Below the pieces are notes generated by a model. It was given only the letters and a program-made list of their open reading frames with translations, was not told the origin of the DNA and made no database searches. The position numbers were made by a program, and so were the translations under genes. From positions 4,533,687-4,597,686 of the forward strand of contig CP000474.1 of assembly GCA_000014925.1 (NCBI GenBank): a stretch of DNA of 64,000 nucleotides. The letters are read 5' to 3'. Each line of letters starts with the position of its first letter. Position 1 is the first letter of the stretch. The stretch is from Paenarthrobacter aurescens TC1 (lineage in GTDB: Bacteria > Actinomycetota > Actinomycetes > Actinomycetales > Micrococcaceae). Positions 7,139 through 15,918 of the stretch are shown piece after piece.

Positions 7139-8671
7139 ATGCTCACCCGTGAATTTTCCCCGCAGCACCGGGAATTGGCCTCCGAGGTTGTCCGGTTCAC
7201 CCGCCGGAGCGCCAAAAGGTACAAACGCAGCCGGACCTCGTGGGGAGACCTCTTTGTTGATGCCTACAGTTGGGCGCTCGGCATTGGTGTATCCCTGACC
7301 GTTGCGGCCTCGTTCGTCCTGGCGTTGCGCAACGAGATTGCTCAACGGGCATCAACGGCCAACAGCATCATCCGCGCACAATGGCTCGTCCTGCCGGAAG
7401 CGGTGTTGTGGACATCCGTGACGTTCGCGGTCCTCCTGGTCATCGGCAACCTTGCACGGAAGCTTGGACCGATGACCGTGAACGGAGCAGAGAGCACCTG
7501 GTGGCTGACGCTTCCCGTTGACCGCCGCCCCATGGTCCTGCCACCCTTCGCTCGCAAGGTGGCGCTGACGGCGGCCGGCTCTGGCGTTATCTACCTGCCC
7601 TTCAGCATGGTGACCGCTGTTGACCGCGCACCCATGGAACACGTCTTCGCTTCGCTCACCTTCGGCGCAGCCGGAGCTATAGCGGTAGCCATGGCAGGGA
7701 TCCAGCAACTTGCTTTACTGGGTCCACGACTTGGCAAGGCAATTGCGACGGCTGCGCTTCTTACATGCTCTGTCCTTCCAGCGATGCCATCCTCCCCGTG
7801 GCCGGCAGCGCTGGTGGGCGTCGCCGCCGTCGCACTCTTTGCCGTAGTTGCGCCGCGAGCCGGTCACGTCAAGGGTGACGAGCTGGTTCGCGGCGGCGCC
7901 GTGGCCGGTCACGCGGGCGCGTCACTTTTCATGATGGACTCCAATGAGGTGCTGCGTGCGCTTGGTGGCAACCGCAGAAGGGTCGACGGCGGCAGGGCAG
8001 CCAGCTTCTACGCCCAGCCTGCGCGCGGCCCGCTGTGGGCGCTGATCCGCGCTGATGTGGTGGCCTTCCTCAGGCTCAATCCCCCGCTGACGCCGCCCAT
8101 TCTTTGGCTCGCTGCCTGCAACGCAATACTTCTCGTGGAAGGCGGACTGCCCGAGTTCGCACAGTTGGCCGTCATAGTGATCGCCGGATGCGCCACGGCT
8201 TCGGGCTTGGGGAGCGTAGCCCGCAAGACGGCGCTGGTTCCTGAGCTCGACGCGCTGCTGCCGCTGCATCCGGCGCTGGTAAGGACAAGCCGGACACTCA
8301 TGCCTTGCTTGGCAATGGCTGCGTGGATGGCCGTGCTTAGCGGGCTTTTGGTTCTCCTGGGCGCGGCGAATCCTTGGCTGATAGGAGTCGGTGCCCTGGC
8401 GGGTGTCGGCATGGGCGCTGGGACGCTCCGCGCGGCCACCAGGACCCCGCCGGATTGGACCGCACCTCCGGTGGAAACGCCGTTCGGCCCGGTTCCGCGG
8501 GCCCAGCTGGGCTCCCTGATGCGCGGGCTGGACGTCACCGTCCTGGCCATGGTTCCGCTGCTGCTGGCGCTGTACCTCGGCTATGTGCCGGCGTCCCTGG
8601 TCATCATTCAGGCGGTCCTCAGTGCCGGAATCTTCCTGGTGGTGGTGCTGACACGCCCCAAGCGAATCTAG
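7139..8671 (+). CDS. Multi-spanning membrane protein, putative permease partner of the preceding ATPase
   Basis: 510 residues from the ATG at 7139, which sits next to the upstream stop. A longer in-frame start at 7031 would lie inside the ATPase gene and is rejected. About ten hydrophobic segments are visible, beginning with ALGIGVSLTVAASFVLAL and ending with SLVIIQAVLSAGIFLVVVLT. This looks like the DUF6297-type permeases paired with ABC ATPases in actinobacteria, a suggestion made from memory of the family. It should form the membrane part of an ABC exporter of unknown cargo. Confidence 0.75.
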   Translation: MLTREFSPQHRELASEVVRFTRRSAKRYKRSRTSWGDLFVDAYSWALGIGVSLTVAASFVLALRNEIAQRASTANSIIRAQWLVLPEAVLWTSVTFAVLLVIGNLARKLGPMTVNGAESTWWLTLPVDRRPMVLPPFARKVALTAAGSGVIYLPFSMVTAVDRAPMEHVFASLTFGAAGAIAVAMAGIQQLALLGPRLGKAIATAALLTCSVLPAMPSSPWPAALVGVAAVALFAVVAPRAGHVKGDELVRGGAVAGHAGASLFMMDSNEVLRALGGNRRRVDGGRAASFYAQPARGPLWALIRADVVAFLRLNPPLTPPILWLAACNAILLVEGGLPEFAQLAVIVIAGCATASGLGSVARKTALVPELDALLPLHPALVRTSRTLMPCLAMAAWMAVLSGLLVLLGAANPWLIGVGALAGVGMGAGTLRAATRTPPDWTAPPVETPFGPVPRAQLGSLMRGLDVTVLAMVPLLLALYLGYVPASLVIIQAVLSAGIFLVVVLTRPKRI

Positions 8672-8677
8672 CCGTGG

Positions 8678-9529
8678 TTAGAGGAGGACCGTGCCTTCGA
8701 TGCAGGTAGCCGACGCTCCACCAACCCAGATCTCGCCCGCTTCAGCCTTGACGTGAATACGCCCGGCCCTGCCCAGGACGGTACCTTGAGCGGCAAGATA
8801 CTCATCAGGCGCCCGGCCGCTGCCAATCAGCCACTGGGCCGCGCCGGCATTGAAGCTGCCCGTCACCGGGTCCTCCACCATGGCATCGCCCGGAATGAAC
8901 GTACGGACTTCAAAGTCCACGGCGGCACCCGGCTCATGTGGGCCAATCACCCCCACCTTGAGGTCACCCATGGCAACGAGGTCCGGCTCGATGGCCAAGA
9001 CTTGTTCCGCTGAACCCAGAAGCACGCCGATCCACGTGGGTCCGTTGACCAGCCACGACGCATCCAGCAGGGCATCCTCGGGCAGCCGCAGGCCGGCAAC
9101 GAGTTGCGCCCGGACATCGTCGTCCACAGGGCCGAAGCGCGTCAGCGGCGGCGCAGCGAAAGCCAAGCGGCCGGCGTCGTGCTTTACCCGCACCAAACCC
9201 GCGCCGCACTCCTGAACCAGGACGCCATCAGTCTTAGGCACTCCCCCGGCCTGCAGCCACGTGTGCGCGGAGCCCAGCGTGGGGTGTCCGGCGAAGGGGA
9301 ACTCCTCGCTGCCCGTGAAGATCCGAACCTTATAATCCGCTTCGGGGTGGGTGGGAGGGAGCAGGAACGTGGTCTCGGAGAGGTTGGTCCAGTTGGCGAA
9401 GTGCTGCATCGTTTCCGTGCTGAGGCCTTCAGCATCGACGACCACCGCGAGCGGATTGCCGAGGTACGGGACCTCGGAGAAGACGTCCACTTGGTGGAAG
9501 GGCCGGATGCGCGGGGGTTCTGAAGTCAC
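8678..9529 (-). CDS. PhzF family isomerase
   Basis: 283 residues, typical for the PhzF family with its pseudo-symmetric two-domain diaminopimelate-epimerase-like fold. Diagnostic stretches are HQVDVFSEVPYLGNPLAVVVDAE (N-terminus), NLSETTFLLPP (holding the catalytic Glu), EFPFAGHPTLGSAHTWL and VEDPVTGSFNAGAAQWL. Outside phenazine clusters, PhzF proteins are widespread with unknown substrates. No phenazine genes are nearby, so a general isomerase is the safe call. It is convergent with the permease gene, 6 bp apart. Confidence 0.9.
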   Translation of the reverse strand: MTSEPPRIRPFHQVDVFSEVPYLGNPLAVVVDAEGLSTETMQHFANWTNLSETTFLLPPTHPEADYKVRIFTGSEEFPFAGHPTLGSAHTWLQAGGVPKTDGVLVQECGAGLVRVKHDAGRLAFAAPPLTRFGPVDDDVRAQLVAGLRLPEDALLDASWLVNGPTWIGVLLGSAEQVLAIEPDLVAMGDLKVGVIGPHEPGAAVDFEVRTFIPGDAMVEDPVTGSFNAGAAQWLIGSGRAPDEYLAAQGTVLGRAGRIHVKAEAGEIWVGGASATCIEGTVLL

Positions 9530-9587
9530 CGCAGAAGGCTATCACCGGGTGCTGGCAGGCCCGCTCCGCGTCTGCGAAACTACCCGT

Positions 9588-10010
9588 ATGGCAGAGAACA
9601 AGACCCAGCCCACGGACGTCTCCGTGGAAGAATTCCTGGCCGCGGTGGAGCACCCCAAGCGGCGCGAGGACGGCTTTGAGCTGCTGGACATGATGCGCAA
9701 CATCACCGGCAAGGAAGCCGTCATGTGGGGCCCGTCCATCGTTGGTTTCGGCAGCTATCACTACAAGTACCACAGCGGTCGCGAAGGTGACGCCGCCGCC
9801 GTCGGCTTCTCACCGCGCAAGGCCAGCCTGGTGCTGTACGGGCTCATCGAGGGTCCGGACGCGGACCGCCTGCTCCCGGAATTGGGCAAGCACAAGACCA
9901 GTGCCGCGTGCCTGTACGTGAACAAGCTGGACGACGTGGACCGCGAGATCCTGGCCGAGATGATCCGCGCTGGCTACAAGCACGTTACGGAGGAGTTTCA
10001 CACCCCATAG
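9588..10010 (+). CDS. DUF1801 domain-containing protein
   Basis: 140 residues from the ATG at 9588 (MAENKTQPTDVSVEEFLAA). The open frame runs on upstream, but the extension overlaps the PhzF gene antisense and looks non-coding. The body (EAVMWGPSIVGFGSYHYKY ... AAAVGFSPRKASLVLY ... KHKTSAACLYVNKLDD) is a DUF1801 protein. These are small soluble proteins, some studied as iron chaperones (YdhG/frataxin-like fold). It belongs to a different subgroup from the deleted DUF1801 gene at 5415-5585. It is followed by the terminator of the convergent ribosomal operon. Confidence 0.85.
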   Translation: MAENKTQPTDVSVEEFLAAVEHPKRREDGFELLDMMRNITGKEAVMWGPSIVGFGSYHYKYHSGREGDAAAVGFSPRKASLVLYGLIEGPDADRLLPELGKHKTSAACLYVNKLDDVDREILAEMIRAGYKHVTEEFHTP

Positions 10011-10032
10011 ATCTCGCGCCCAGATGGCAGCA

Positions 10033-10072
10033 AAAAGACCCCCACCACCGGAATCCGGTAGCGGGGGTCTTC
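10033..10072 (-). terminator. Rho-independent terminator of the rpsF-ssb-rpsR-rplI operon
   Basis: Read on the minus strand, AAGACCCCC and GGGGGTCTT form a 9-bp stem around a loop that itself contains ACCGGATTCCGGT, followed by a run of T. It lies just after rplI. The symmetric form may also stop transcripts from the convergent DUF1801 gene. Confidence 0.85.
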
Positions 10073-10087
10073 AGGTGCAGTCAGAGA

Positions 10088-10540
10088 CTACTTTGCTGCA
10101 ACGACCTCGAGGTCGATAACAGCGGAAACATCCTCGTGCAGGCGAACGTTGGCCGTGTACGAACCGACAGACTTGATGTGGTTCGGCAGTTCAACGTTGC
10201 GCTTGTCGATGGCGCCGAGGCCAGCAGCCTCAACAGCAGCAGCGACATCAGCAGGCTTGACGGTGCCGAAGAGACGACCGGACTCGCCGGCCTTCACCTC
10301 GAGCTTGACCTTCTTGGAGGACAGAGCCTGGGCCTGGGCCTGGGCAGCTTCAACAGAAGCGTGCGCACGAGCGGCGCGGGCAGCCTTGATGGACTCAACC
10401 TGCTTCTCGCCACCCTTGGTCCAGGTCAGAGCGAAGCCGCGGGGCAGCAGGAAGTTACGTGCGTAACCGTCCTTAACCTCCACAACGTCGCCAGCAGCAC
10501 CGAGACCGGTTACTTCGTGGGTCAGAATGAGCTTTGCCAT
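10088..10540 (-). CDS. rplI: 50S ribosomal protein L9
   Basis: 150 residues, standard length. The N-terminal domain ([22 protein letters not shown] ... [13 protein letters not shown]) holds the L9 signature for 23S rRNA binding. A long central helix rich in Ala/Gln/Lys links it to the C-terminal domain ([14 protein letters not shown] ... [15 protein letters not shown]). Last gene of the rpsF-ssb-rpsR-rplI operon, 18 bp after rpsR. Confidence 0.98.
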
Positions 10541-10558
10541 GTTAGTTAATCCCTTCCC

Positions 10559-10798
10559 TTAGCCGCGGCCAGCGCCGGAGTAAGGCAGCAGAGCAACTTC
10601 GCGGGCGTTCTTGATTGCCTGGGCGATCTTGCGCTGTTCCTGAACGGTAACGCCAGTGACGCGACGAGCGCGGATCTTTCCGCGGTCGGAGATGAACTTG
10701 CGCAGCAATGCTACGTCCTTGTAGTCGATGACAGTGATGTCAGCGGCCTTCAAGGGGTTGGACTTTGGTTTGGGCTTACGGAGTTCAGCCTTAGCCAT
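10559..10798 (-). CDS. rpsR: 30S ribosomal protein S18
   Basis: 79 residues, normal length. The core reads [29 protein letters not shown] followed by [19 protein letters not shown], the S18 signature. No CxxC-type zinc ribbon residues are seen at the N-terminus, so this is the zinc-free form. S18 binds S6 on the 30S platform. A GGAGCTCC-type site precedes the ATG. Confidence 0.98.
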   Translation of the reverse strand: MAKAELRKPKPKSNPLKAADITVIDYKDVALLRKFISDRGKIRARRVTGVTVQEQRKIAQAIKNAREVALLPYSGAGRG

Positions 10799-10926
10799 CG
10801 TGGAGCTCCTTTTCTATGGAGCCCGTGGATATTGATCCACGGGATGGTGGTGTTCGACGGCGGTTGTCACCATGGTGCCTTTCGGCAGTTCCGGTGAGCG
10901 TCCGGCGTCGGACGTTTATTTGGTGT

Positions 10927-11508
10927 TTAGAAGGGAGGTTCGGAATCCGGGCCGTTGCCCCAACCGCCAGCATTGCTGACACCGGGCGTAGCCCAAGGGT
11001 CATCCTGCTGCTGTGCGGGCTGGTTGCCGCCCCAGGTTCCACCGGAGTTGCCGCCACCCTGGTTTCCACCAGGAGCGCCACCTCCAAAGCCACCGGAATT
11101 ACCGGCGTTACCGCCACCGAAGCCACCCTGGCCACCGCCGGAGCGCTGGGTACGGTTGACCTTGGCGTTTGCGTAACGCAGGCTGGGGCCGATTTCGTCG
11201 ACCTCAAGCTCAATAACGGTGCGCTTTTCGCCTTCTTTTGTTTCGTAAGAACGGCTCTTCAAACGGCCGGAAACGATGACGCGCATGCCCTTTGTGAGGG
11301 ACTCGGCCACGTTCTCAGCTGCTTCGCGCCATACCGATGCGCGGAGGAACAGGGTTTCCCCGTCCTTCCACTCATTGGACTGGCGGTCAAAGGTCCGGGG
11401 AGTAGAAGCGATGGTGAAGTTCGCTACTGCTGAGCCAGACGGGGTGAACCGCAGCTCGGGGTCATTGGTGAGATTACCGATGACCGTAATAGTGGTTTCG
11501 CCTGCCAT
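10927..11508 (-). CDS. ssb: Single-stranded DNA-binding protein
   Basis: 193 residues. The OB fold occupies about residues 1-110 ([36 protein letters not shown]-like strand). A Gly/Asn/Gln-rich flexible linker follows (many GGG and GGN runs), ending in the acidic tail DSEPPF, a variant of the DDDIPF tip that recruits replication and repair partners. Lies between rpsF and rpsR as in most actinobacteria. Confidence 0.97.
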   Translation of the reverse strand: MAGETTITVIGNLTNDPELRFTPSGSAVANFTIASTPRTFDRQSNEWKDGETLFLRASVWREAAENVAESLTKGMRVIVSGRLKSRSYETKEGEKRTVIELEVDEIGPSLRYANAKVNRTQRSGGGQGGFGGGNAGNSGGFGGGAPGGNQGGGNSGGTWGGNQPAQQQDDPWATPGVSNAGGWGNGPDSEPPF

Positions 11509-11558
11509 CTACTGCCTCCTTGTTCGTTCCTGCGGGGTAAAGACCTGAAAGGGGCTGA

Positions 11559-11864
11559 TTACTCAGCAACGACCTTCTGGTCTTCAGGGCGGATGATCTT
11601 GGTGCGCATGATCGTCTCGTTGAGAGACAGCTGGCGATCAAGTTCCTTGGCGGTAGCCGGTGCTGCGGTGAAGTTCACCACGGCGTAGATACCTTCGGAC
11701 TTCTTCTTGATGTCGTACGCCAGACGGCGACGGCCCCAGATGTCTACCTTTTCGATGGTTCCACCATCGGTGGTGATGACATTGAGGAACTTCTGAAGCG
11801 ACGACTCTACGGTACGCTCTTCGACCTCGGGGTCGATGATTACCATCAATTCGTAAGGACGCAT
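11559..11864 (-). CDS. rpsF: 30S ribosomal protein S6
   Basis: 101 residues from the ATG at 11864 ([16 protein letters not shown]). A GTG four codons upstream (11876) is in frame, but it sits on the ribosome binding site GGAGGTG, so the ATG is chosen. Other signature parts are [25 protein letters not shown] and [14 protein letters not shown]. First gene of the operon; S6 pairs with S18. Confidence 0.97.
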   Translation of the reverse strand: MRPYELMVIIDPEVEERTVESSLQKFLNVITTDGGTIEKVDIWGRRRLAYDIKKKSEGIYAVVNFTAAPATAKELDRQLSLNETIMRTKIIRPEDQKVVAE

Positions 11865-11893
11865 ATGTGAACCCACCTCCTTTGGGCTAAGCG

Positions 11894-11912
11894 GTTACGG
11901 TATTTCCGTAAC
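11894..11912 (-). promoter_or_regulatory. Hairpin in the rpsF leader (possible S6:S18 autoregulatory element)
   Basis: GTTACGG and CCGTAAC form a 7-bp stem with a 5-nt loop, 30-48 nt upstream of the rpsF ATG. In many bacteria the S6:S18 complex binds a CCG-containing structure in the rpsF leader and represses the operon. The position and a nearby CCG fit that, but the exact consensus could not be checked. Confidence 0.35.
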
Positions 11913-12096
11913 AGGAGGTTCATTTGCGATGCTGCGTTGGCGCTCCCCGGCCGAAAACACGGCAAGAGGGCGTAACACAGACTTCAATATCTTAGTGCAT
12001 CTCCTGCACTCAAAGCTATTCGGCGGGATCCGTGGGAGGAACCAGCCAGATTACGTATGTGGATAACCTGGTGGGGCAGCACGGAATACTGGGGCT

Positions 12097-12435
12097 ATGA
12101 CCATTCTGAAGACCACCATTCTCTTCGTTTTGGCAGCCGTCGCAGAGATCGGCGGAGCTTGGCTGATCTGGCAGGCCGTGCGCGAAGGCAAAGCGTGGTG
12201 GTGGGCAGGACTCGGCGTGGTGGCGCTGGGAATCTACGGTTTCTTCGCGGCCTTCCAACCCGACGCGCACTTTGGCCGGGTCCTCGCGGCTTACGGCGGC
12301 GTGTTCATTGCCGGATCACTCGGCTGGGGAATGCTGATGGACGGCTTCCGGCCGGATCGCTGGGACGTGATCGGCGCCGCCATCTGCATCGTGGGCGTAG
12401 GCGTCATCATGTTCGCGCCGCGGCCGGGCGGCTGA
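12097..12435 (+). CDS. YnfA/UPF0060 family small membrane protein
   Basis: 112 residues with four predicted membrane helices: about 5-25, 33-50, 62-80 and 90-106. Family signatures are [22 protein letters not shown] and [18 protein letters not shown]. YnfA proteins resemble small multidrug resistance (SMR) transporters and may act as dimers in efflux; the substrate of this member is unknown. Divergent from the rpsF operon. Followed by a bidirectional terminator shared with tRNA-Leu. Confidence 0.92.
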   Translation: MTILKTTILFVLAAVAEIGGAWLIWQAVREGKAWWWAGLGVVALGIYGFFAAFQPDAHFGRVLAAYGGVFIAGSLGWGMLMDGFRPDRWDVIGAAICIVGVGVIMFAPRPGG

Positions 12436-12493
12436 GTGCTGGCGGCTGAGGGCTGGCCGCCCCGGGCCGGGCGGCTAGTACCCAGGAACGACA

Positions 12494-12524
12494 AAACCCC
12501 CGGAAGATCAACTTCCGGGGGTTT
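12494..12524. terminator. Bidirectional terminator between ynfA-like gene and tRNA-Leu
   Basis: AAACCCCCGGAAG and CTTCCGGGGGTTT form a perfect 13-bp stem with a 5-nt loop. The A-run on the left and T-run on the right allow termination on both strands. Confidence 0.9.
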
Positions 12525-12529
12525 CTTTG

Positions 12530-12612
12530 TGCGCGGAGGGGGACTTGAACCCCCACCCCCTTTCGAGGACTAGCACCTCAAGCTAGCGCGTCTGCCATTC
12601 CGCCACCCGCGC
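12530..12612 (-). tRNA. tRNA-Leu (anticodon GAG)
   Basis: 83 nt, a class II tRNA with a long variable arm. On the minus strand it starts GCGCGGGTGGCGGAATGGCA and has an anticodon stem CTAGC/GCTAG around the loop TTGAGGT, giving anticodon GAG (reads CUC and CUU). The T arm contains GGTTCAAGTCC. The acceptor 5' GCGCGGG pairs with 3' TCCGCGC. No CCA is encoded, so the cca gene product in this window is needed to complete it. Confidence 0.95.
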
Positions 12613-12730
12613 AAGGTGATCAGGAGAACATGTTTCCATTTTCTCCTTGACAGCGTCAAAGACACTAACACGAAGAATGGCAATCCGTGGATTCCTGAGG
12701 CCGTGAAAGCCTCCCGCTAGGGCTGGGGCC

Positions 12731-12877
12731 ATGGGTGCAACACCCTTGAATGCCCTGGTTCTGACGGTCGTCTTCTCGGCGATCGCCCTCTATTTTCTGT
12801 ACTTCGTGGTTCGTGCAGGCGTCCGGGACGGCATCCTGCAGGCCGACAAGAAACGCCATGAGCAAGCCAAACAATAA
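12731..12877 (+). CDS. Small single-pass membrane protein (48 aa)
   Basis: 48 residues starting MGATPLNALVLTVVFS, with one hydrophobic segment (about residues 7-27, ALVLTVVFSAIALYFLYFVV) and a charged tail (DKKRHEQAKQ). The layout, a short outside end and a basic cytosolic tail, suits a real small membrane protein. The ribosome binding site is weak (GGGCTGGGG), which lowers confidence. A strong hairpin follows immediately at 12885-12923, supporting a transcription unit. I do not recognise a family. Confidence 0.5.
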   Translation: MGATPLNALVLTVVFSAIALYFLYFVVRAGVRDGILQADKKRHEQAKQ

Positions 12878-12884
12878 AGCGAAA

Positions 12885-12923
12885 CGGGACAGCCGCCGTC
12901 GAGCAATGACGGCGGCTGTCCCG
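12885..12923. terminator. Strong hairpin between the small ORF and the amino acid permease gene
   Basis: CGGGACAGCCGCCGTC pairs perfectly with GACGGCGGCTGTCCCG, a 16-bp stem with a 7-nt loop. No long T-run follows on either strand, as is common in high-GC actinobacteria. It separates two convergent genes. Confidence 0.75.
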
Positions 12924-12944
12924 CTGCAGAAAAGGCGACGGCGG

Positions 12945-14351
12945 TCAGGAACCGATCTTGGCGCGCTCGGCTTCCCCGCCAAGCACCGGAGTGGCGGGCG
13001 TGTTGCCTTTATTGCGGTAGCGAAGCACGCCGATGCCCACTACAACCGCGGCCAACGCCAGCGACAGGAACAGCGATTCGCGGGTGGATTCGATGATGAC
13101 CATGCCGATGATGAGTGCCACGATGGCGCCGATGGCAATCCATGTGAGGTACGGGAAGAACCACATCTTGAGGTCGAGCTCCTTGGCGGCTGCACCCATT
13201 CGCTTGCGCAGTATGAGCTGGGACGTCGCGATGACCAACCACACGAAGAGCGCGATGGCACCCGAGGTATTCACGAGGAACAGGAACACCGAGTCCGGGG
13301 CAATGTAGTTCGCGCCAACGGTGAGGAACCCCACCACGGTGGAAGCGAGCACGGCCGCGGCCGGAACCCCACGCTTGGAGATCTTCATCCAGGACTTGGG
13401 AGCGTCGCCGCGCTGCGAGAGCGAGAACAGCATGCGGCTGGCGGTGTACAAGCCCGAGTTGAGGCAGGAGAGCACCGAGGTGAGGACAACAATGTCCATG
13501 ATGGTGCCGGCACCCGGGATTCCGTAGAGCTCGATGACAGCAACATAGGGGCTCTTGGCCACGGAGGCGTCGTTCCAAGGCAGCAGGGTCACCACGATGG
13601 CAATGGAGCCGATGTAGAAAATCAGGATGCGCCACACAGTGGACTTCACGGCCTTCTTGACGGCGTCCACCGGGTTCTCGGACTCGCCGGCGGCAATGGT
13701 GGCTATTTCGGCGCCAAAGAAGGAGAAGACCACCACGAGGATGCCCGCAAGAACTGCGCCGGGACCGTTTGGCATGAAGCCACCCTGATCCAGCAGGTTG
13801 GCGACGCCGGGTGCCGAAACGCCCGGCATGAAGCCAAGGATGGCAACGATTCCGGCCAGCAGGAAGATGACGATTGCGGCCACCTTGATGGATGCGAACC
13901 AGAACTCGAACTCACCGTAGGACTTCACGGAGCCGAGGTTGGTCAGCGTCAGGAGCACCATGAGCACAAGGGCCCAGATCCACTGGTCGACGCCGGGAAC
14001 CCAGCGGTGCATGATGGCGGCACCGGCCGTAGCTTCGATGCCAAGGACGATGATCCAGAACCAGGCATAGAGCCAGCCGATGCTGAATCCGGCCCAGCGG
14101 CCAAGGGCTTTGTCGGCGTAGGTGGAGAAGGATCCGGTTTCGGGGTTGGCCGCAGCCATCTCACCAAGCATGCGCATGACGAGGATGACCACGAGGCCTG
14201 CAGCCAGGTAAGCCACGAGGATGCCCGGGCCGGCCTGCTGAATGGCAGCGCCGGAGCCTACGAACAGGCCAGCTCCAATGACGCCGGCGATGGCGATCAT
14301 GGAGAGGTGACGTGGCTTCAGGGACTTGGAAAGCTGTTGGTCAGCGTGCAT
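12945..14351 (-). CDS. Amino acid permease (APC superfamily, GabP-like)
   Basis: 468 residues with about 12 membrane helices. The N-terminus LKPRHLSMIAIAGVIGAGLFVGSG is the APC signature: the GVIGAGLF loop in helix 1 binds the substrate carboxylate. FFGAEIATIAAGES and SVLSCLNSGLYTASRMLFSL are further conserved stretches of the amino acid transporter subfamily that includes GABA, proline and aromatic permeases. It takes up amino acids with protons across the cytoplasmic membrane. Substrate choice is not determined. The upstream gap (14352-14573) carries inverted repeats that could be operators. Confidence 0.92.
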   Translation of the reverse strand: MHADQQLSKSLKPRHLSMIAIAGVIGAGLFVGSGAAIQQAGPGILVAYLAAGLVVILVMRMLGEMAAANPETGSFSTYADKALGRWAGFSIGWLYAWFWIIVLGIEATAGAAIMHRWVPGVDQWIWALVLMVLLTLTNLGSVKSYGEFEFWFASIKVAAIVIFLLAGIVAILGFMPGVSAPGVANLLDQGGFMPNGPGAVLAGILVVVFSFFGAEIATIAAGESENPVDAVKKAVKSTVWRILIFYIGSIAIVVTLLPWNDASVAKSPYVAVIELYGIPGAGTIMDIVVLTSVLSCLNSGLYTASRMLFSLSQRGDAPKSWMKISKRGVPAAAVLASTVVGFLTVGANYIAPDSVFLFLVNTSGAIALFVWLVIATSQLILRKRMGAAAKELDLKMWFFPYLTWIAIGAIVALIIGMVIIESTRESLFLSLALAAVVVGIGVLRYRNKGNTPATPVLGGEAERAKIGS

Positions 14352-14458
14352 GGATCGGCGCCGTCCTTTAGGTTTGGGGTTGGCCGCAGTGGTGTGCCAC
14401 TGGCCACATGACTAGTTCACGCTAGCCTGCGACACCGCACCGAATCCTGTGCACCCGA

Positions 14459-14537
14459 ACATTTTGCACTCCCTCAAACAGGGGCCGTGCACAAAATGTA
14501 ACCCTCAAGGCATCTAAAGTTTCTTATAGGAAACTTT
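14459..14537. promoter_or_regulatory. Two inverted repeats upstream of the amino acid permease
   Basis: AAAGTTTC/GAAACTTT (14516-14537, 6-nt spacer) is a perfect 8-bp inverted repeat of the size of a regulator site. ACATTTTGCAC (14459-14469) faces GTGCACAAAATGT (14487-14499), an imperfect inverted repeat. Both lie 108-186 bp upstream of the permease ATG and just beyond the aminopeptidase stop, so they may instead act as a weak terminator. Regulator unknown. Confidence 0.35.
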
Positions 14538-14573
14538 TGTCATGCCCCTGAAATGAGTGTTTGACGCTTCAGC

Positions 14574-15881
14574 CTAGACGGCAGTACGGAAAAAAAGCTC
14601 CGCAACAGTCGAAAGGCTCTTCGGATCCTCTACACCGCACAACTCCCGCGCAGAGTGCATGGACAGCAGCGGAATCCCCACATCCACCGTCCGGATGCCC
14701 AAGCGTGTAGCTGTGAGGGGTCCGATGGTGGAACCACACGGGAGATCGTTGTTGGAGACGTACTCCTGGTACGGAACGTCAGACTCATCACAGAGCCTTG
14801 CCCAGACGGCGGCGCCCGTCGCGTCTGTGGCGTAGCGCTGGTTTGCGTTGATCTTCAGCAGCGGACCGCCGTTCAACACCGGTTTGTTTGCGGGGTCATG
14901 CTTCTCCGCGTAGTTCGGGTGGACAGCGTGGCCGGCGTCCGCAGAAACGCAGAACGACGCCGCCAAAGCCTGCCGCCGCTGGCTCACCGTAGCGCCCAGG
15001 CCGTCGGAGATGCGGACCAGGATGTCCTCAAGGATGGGGCCGCAGGCGCCGGACCGGGAGTTGGAGCCGATCTCTTCATGGTCGAAGGCAGCAAGGACGG
15101 CGATCGGGCCCCCTGCCGGAGCATCGGCTGCGTGCGCTACCAACGCCACCAAACCAGCGTGTGTGGAGGAGAGGTTATCCATGCGCCCGGAAGCGAAGAA
15201 CTCACTCTTGGCCCCGAAAACCGCCGGTGCCTGCGTGTCTGCCACCACGACGTCGTACCCGCCGATATCGGCAGCGTCCACAGTGGCGCCCTCAACGCGA
15301 TCGGCAAGCAGTGCCAGAAGATCTTCACCGGTTGGGTCGCCCTGGCCGAAGACGGGGTTCATGTGTTGCTGCTTGGAAAGGTGGAGTCCGTTGTCGTTGA
15401 CGCCGCGGTCCAAGTGAATGGCAAGCTGCGGGAAACGGAGGAGGGGTCCGGTGGCCGTGAGGTGCTGGGTTCCATCGCGCAGTACCAAGCGACCCGCCAG
15501 CTGCAGTTCGCGGTCCAGCCAGGAGTTGAGCAGCGGCCCACCGTAGACCTCCACACCGGCCTGCAGCCAACCGAACTTACCGGTGGTGGGCTTCGGCTTG
15601 AGCTTGAACGACGGCGAATCGGTGTGCGCACCAAGGATGTTGAAACCAGTGGTGGGGCCGGCGTTTTCGGGAGTCACCCAGGCAATGAGCGCACCGTCGC
15701 GGATCACGTAGAACTTGCCTGCTCCGCCGTCCCACGGCTGCAGTTCATCCAATCCCGTGAAGCCCGCGGCGTCGAGTCGGCGCGCGGCTTCGTGCACAGC
15801 GTGGAAGCTCGACGGCGACGCCGATACGTACTCGCCCAGGTCCTTGATGTGGTCAACTGCTGCGGAGGCATTCGAAGGCAT
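14574..15881 (-). CDS. apeB: M18 family aminopeptidase
   Basis: 435 residues, typical for M18 aspartyl-type aminopeptidases. Zinc ligands sit in GAHTDSPSFKLKP, in the DHEEIGSNSRSGA catalytic segment and in the C-terminal HSARELCG. The stretch HAVHPNYAEKHDP is another family mark. These are cytoplasmic dodecameric enzymes that remove N-terminal residues, often acidic ones, from peptides. The gene symbol follows the usual annotation of bacterial M18 members. It stands in line with the permease gene downstream, so both could serve peptide and amino acid use. Confidence 0.93.
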   Translation of the reverse strand: MPSNASAAVDHIKDLGEYVSASPSSFHAVHEAARRLDAAGFTGLDELQPWDGGAGKFYVIRDGALIAWVTPENAGPTTGFNILGAHTDSPSFKLKPKPTTGKFGWLQAGVEVYGGPLLNSWLDRELQLAGRLVLRDGTQHLTATGPLLRFPQLAIHLDRGVNDNGLHLSKQQHMNPVFGQGDPTGEDLLALLADRVEGATVDAADIGGYDVVVADTQAPAVFGAKSEFFASGRMDNLSSTHAGLVALVAHAADAPAGGPIAVLAAFDHEEIGSNSRSGACGPILEDILVRISDGLGATVSQRRQALAASFCVSADAGHAVHPNYAEKHDPANKPVLNGGPLLKINANQRYATDATGAAVWARLCDESDVPYQEYVSNNDLPCGSTIGPLTATRLGIRTVDVGIPLLSMHSARELCGVEDPKSLSTVAELFFRTAV

Positions 15882-15918
15882 GCCCCCGAGTCTAGCCCCG
15901 CTTTCGTTGCCGGCCGGG

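Noticed and set aside
9351..9587. N-terminal extension of the DUF1801 frame at 9588
   Set aside because: Antisense to the start of the PhzF gene and unlike DUF1801 proteins; the ATG at 9588 fits the family.
12813..14411. A 532-codon plus-strand open frame
   Set aside because: Entirely antisense to the amino acid permease gene, full of His/Gly/Asp/Glu low-complexity sequence typical of the reverse strand of GC-rich membrane protein genes.
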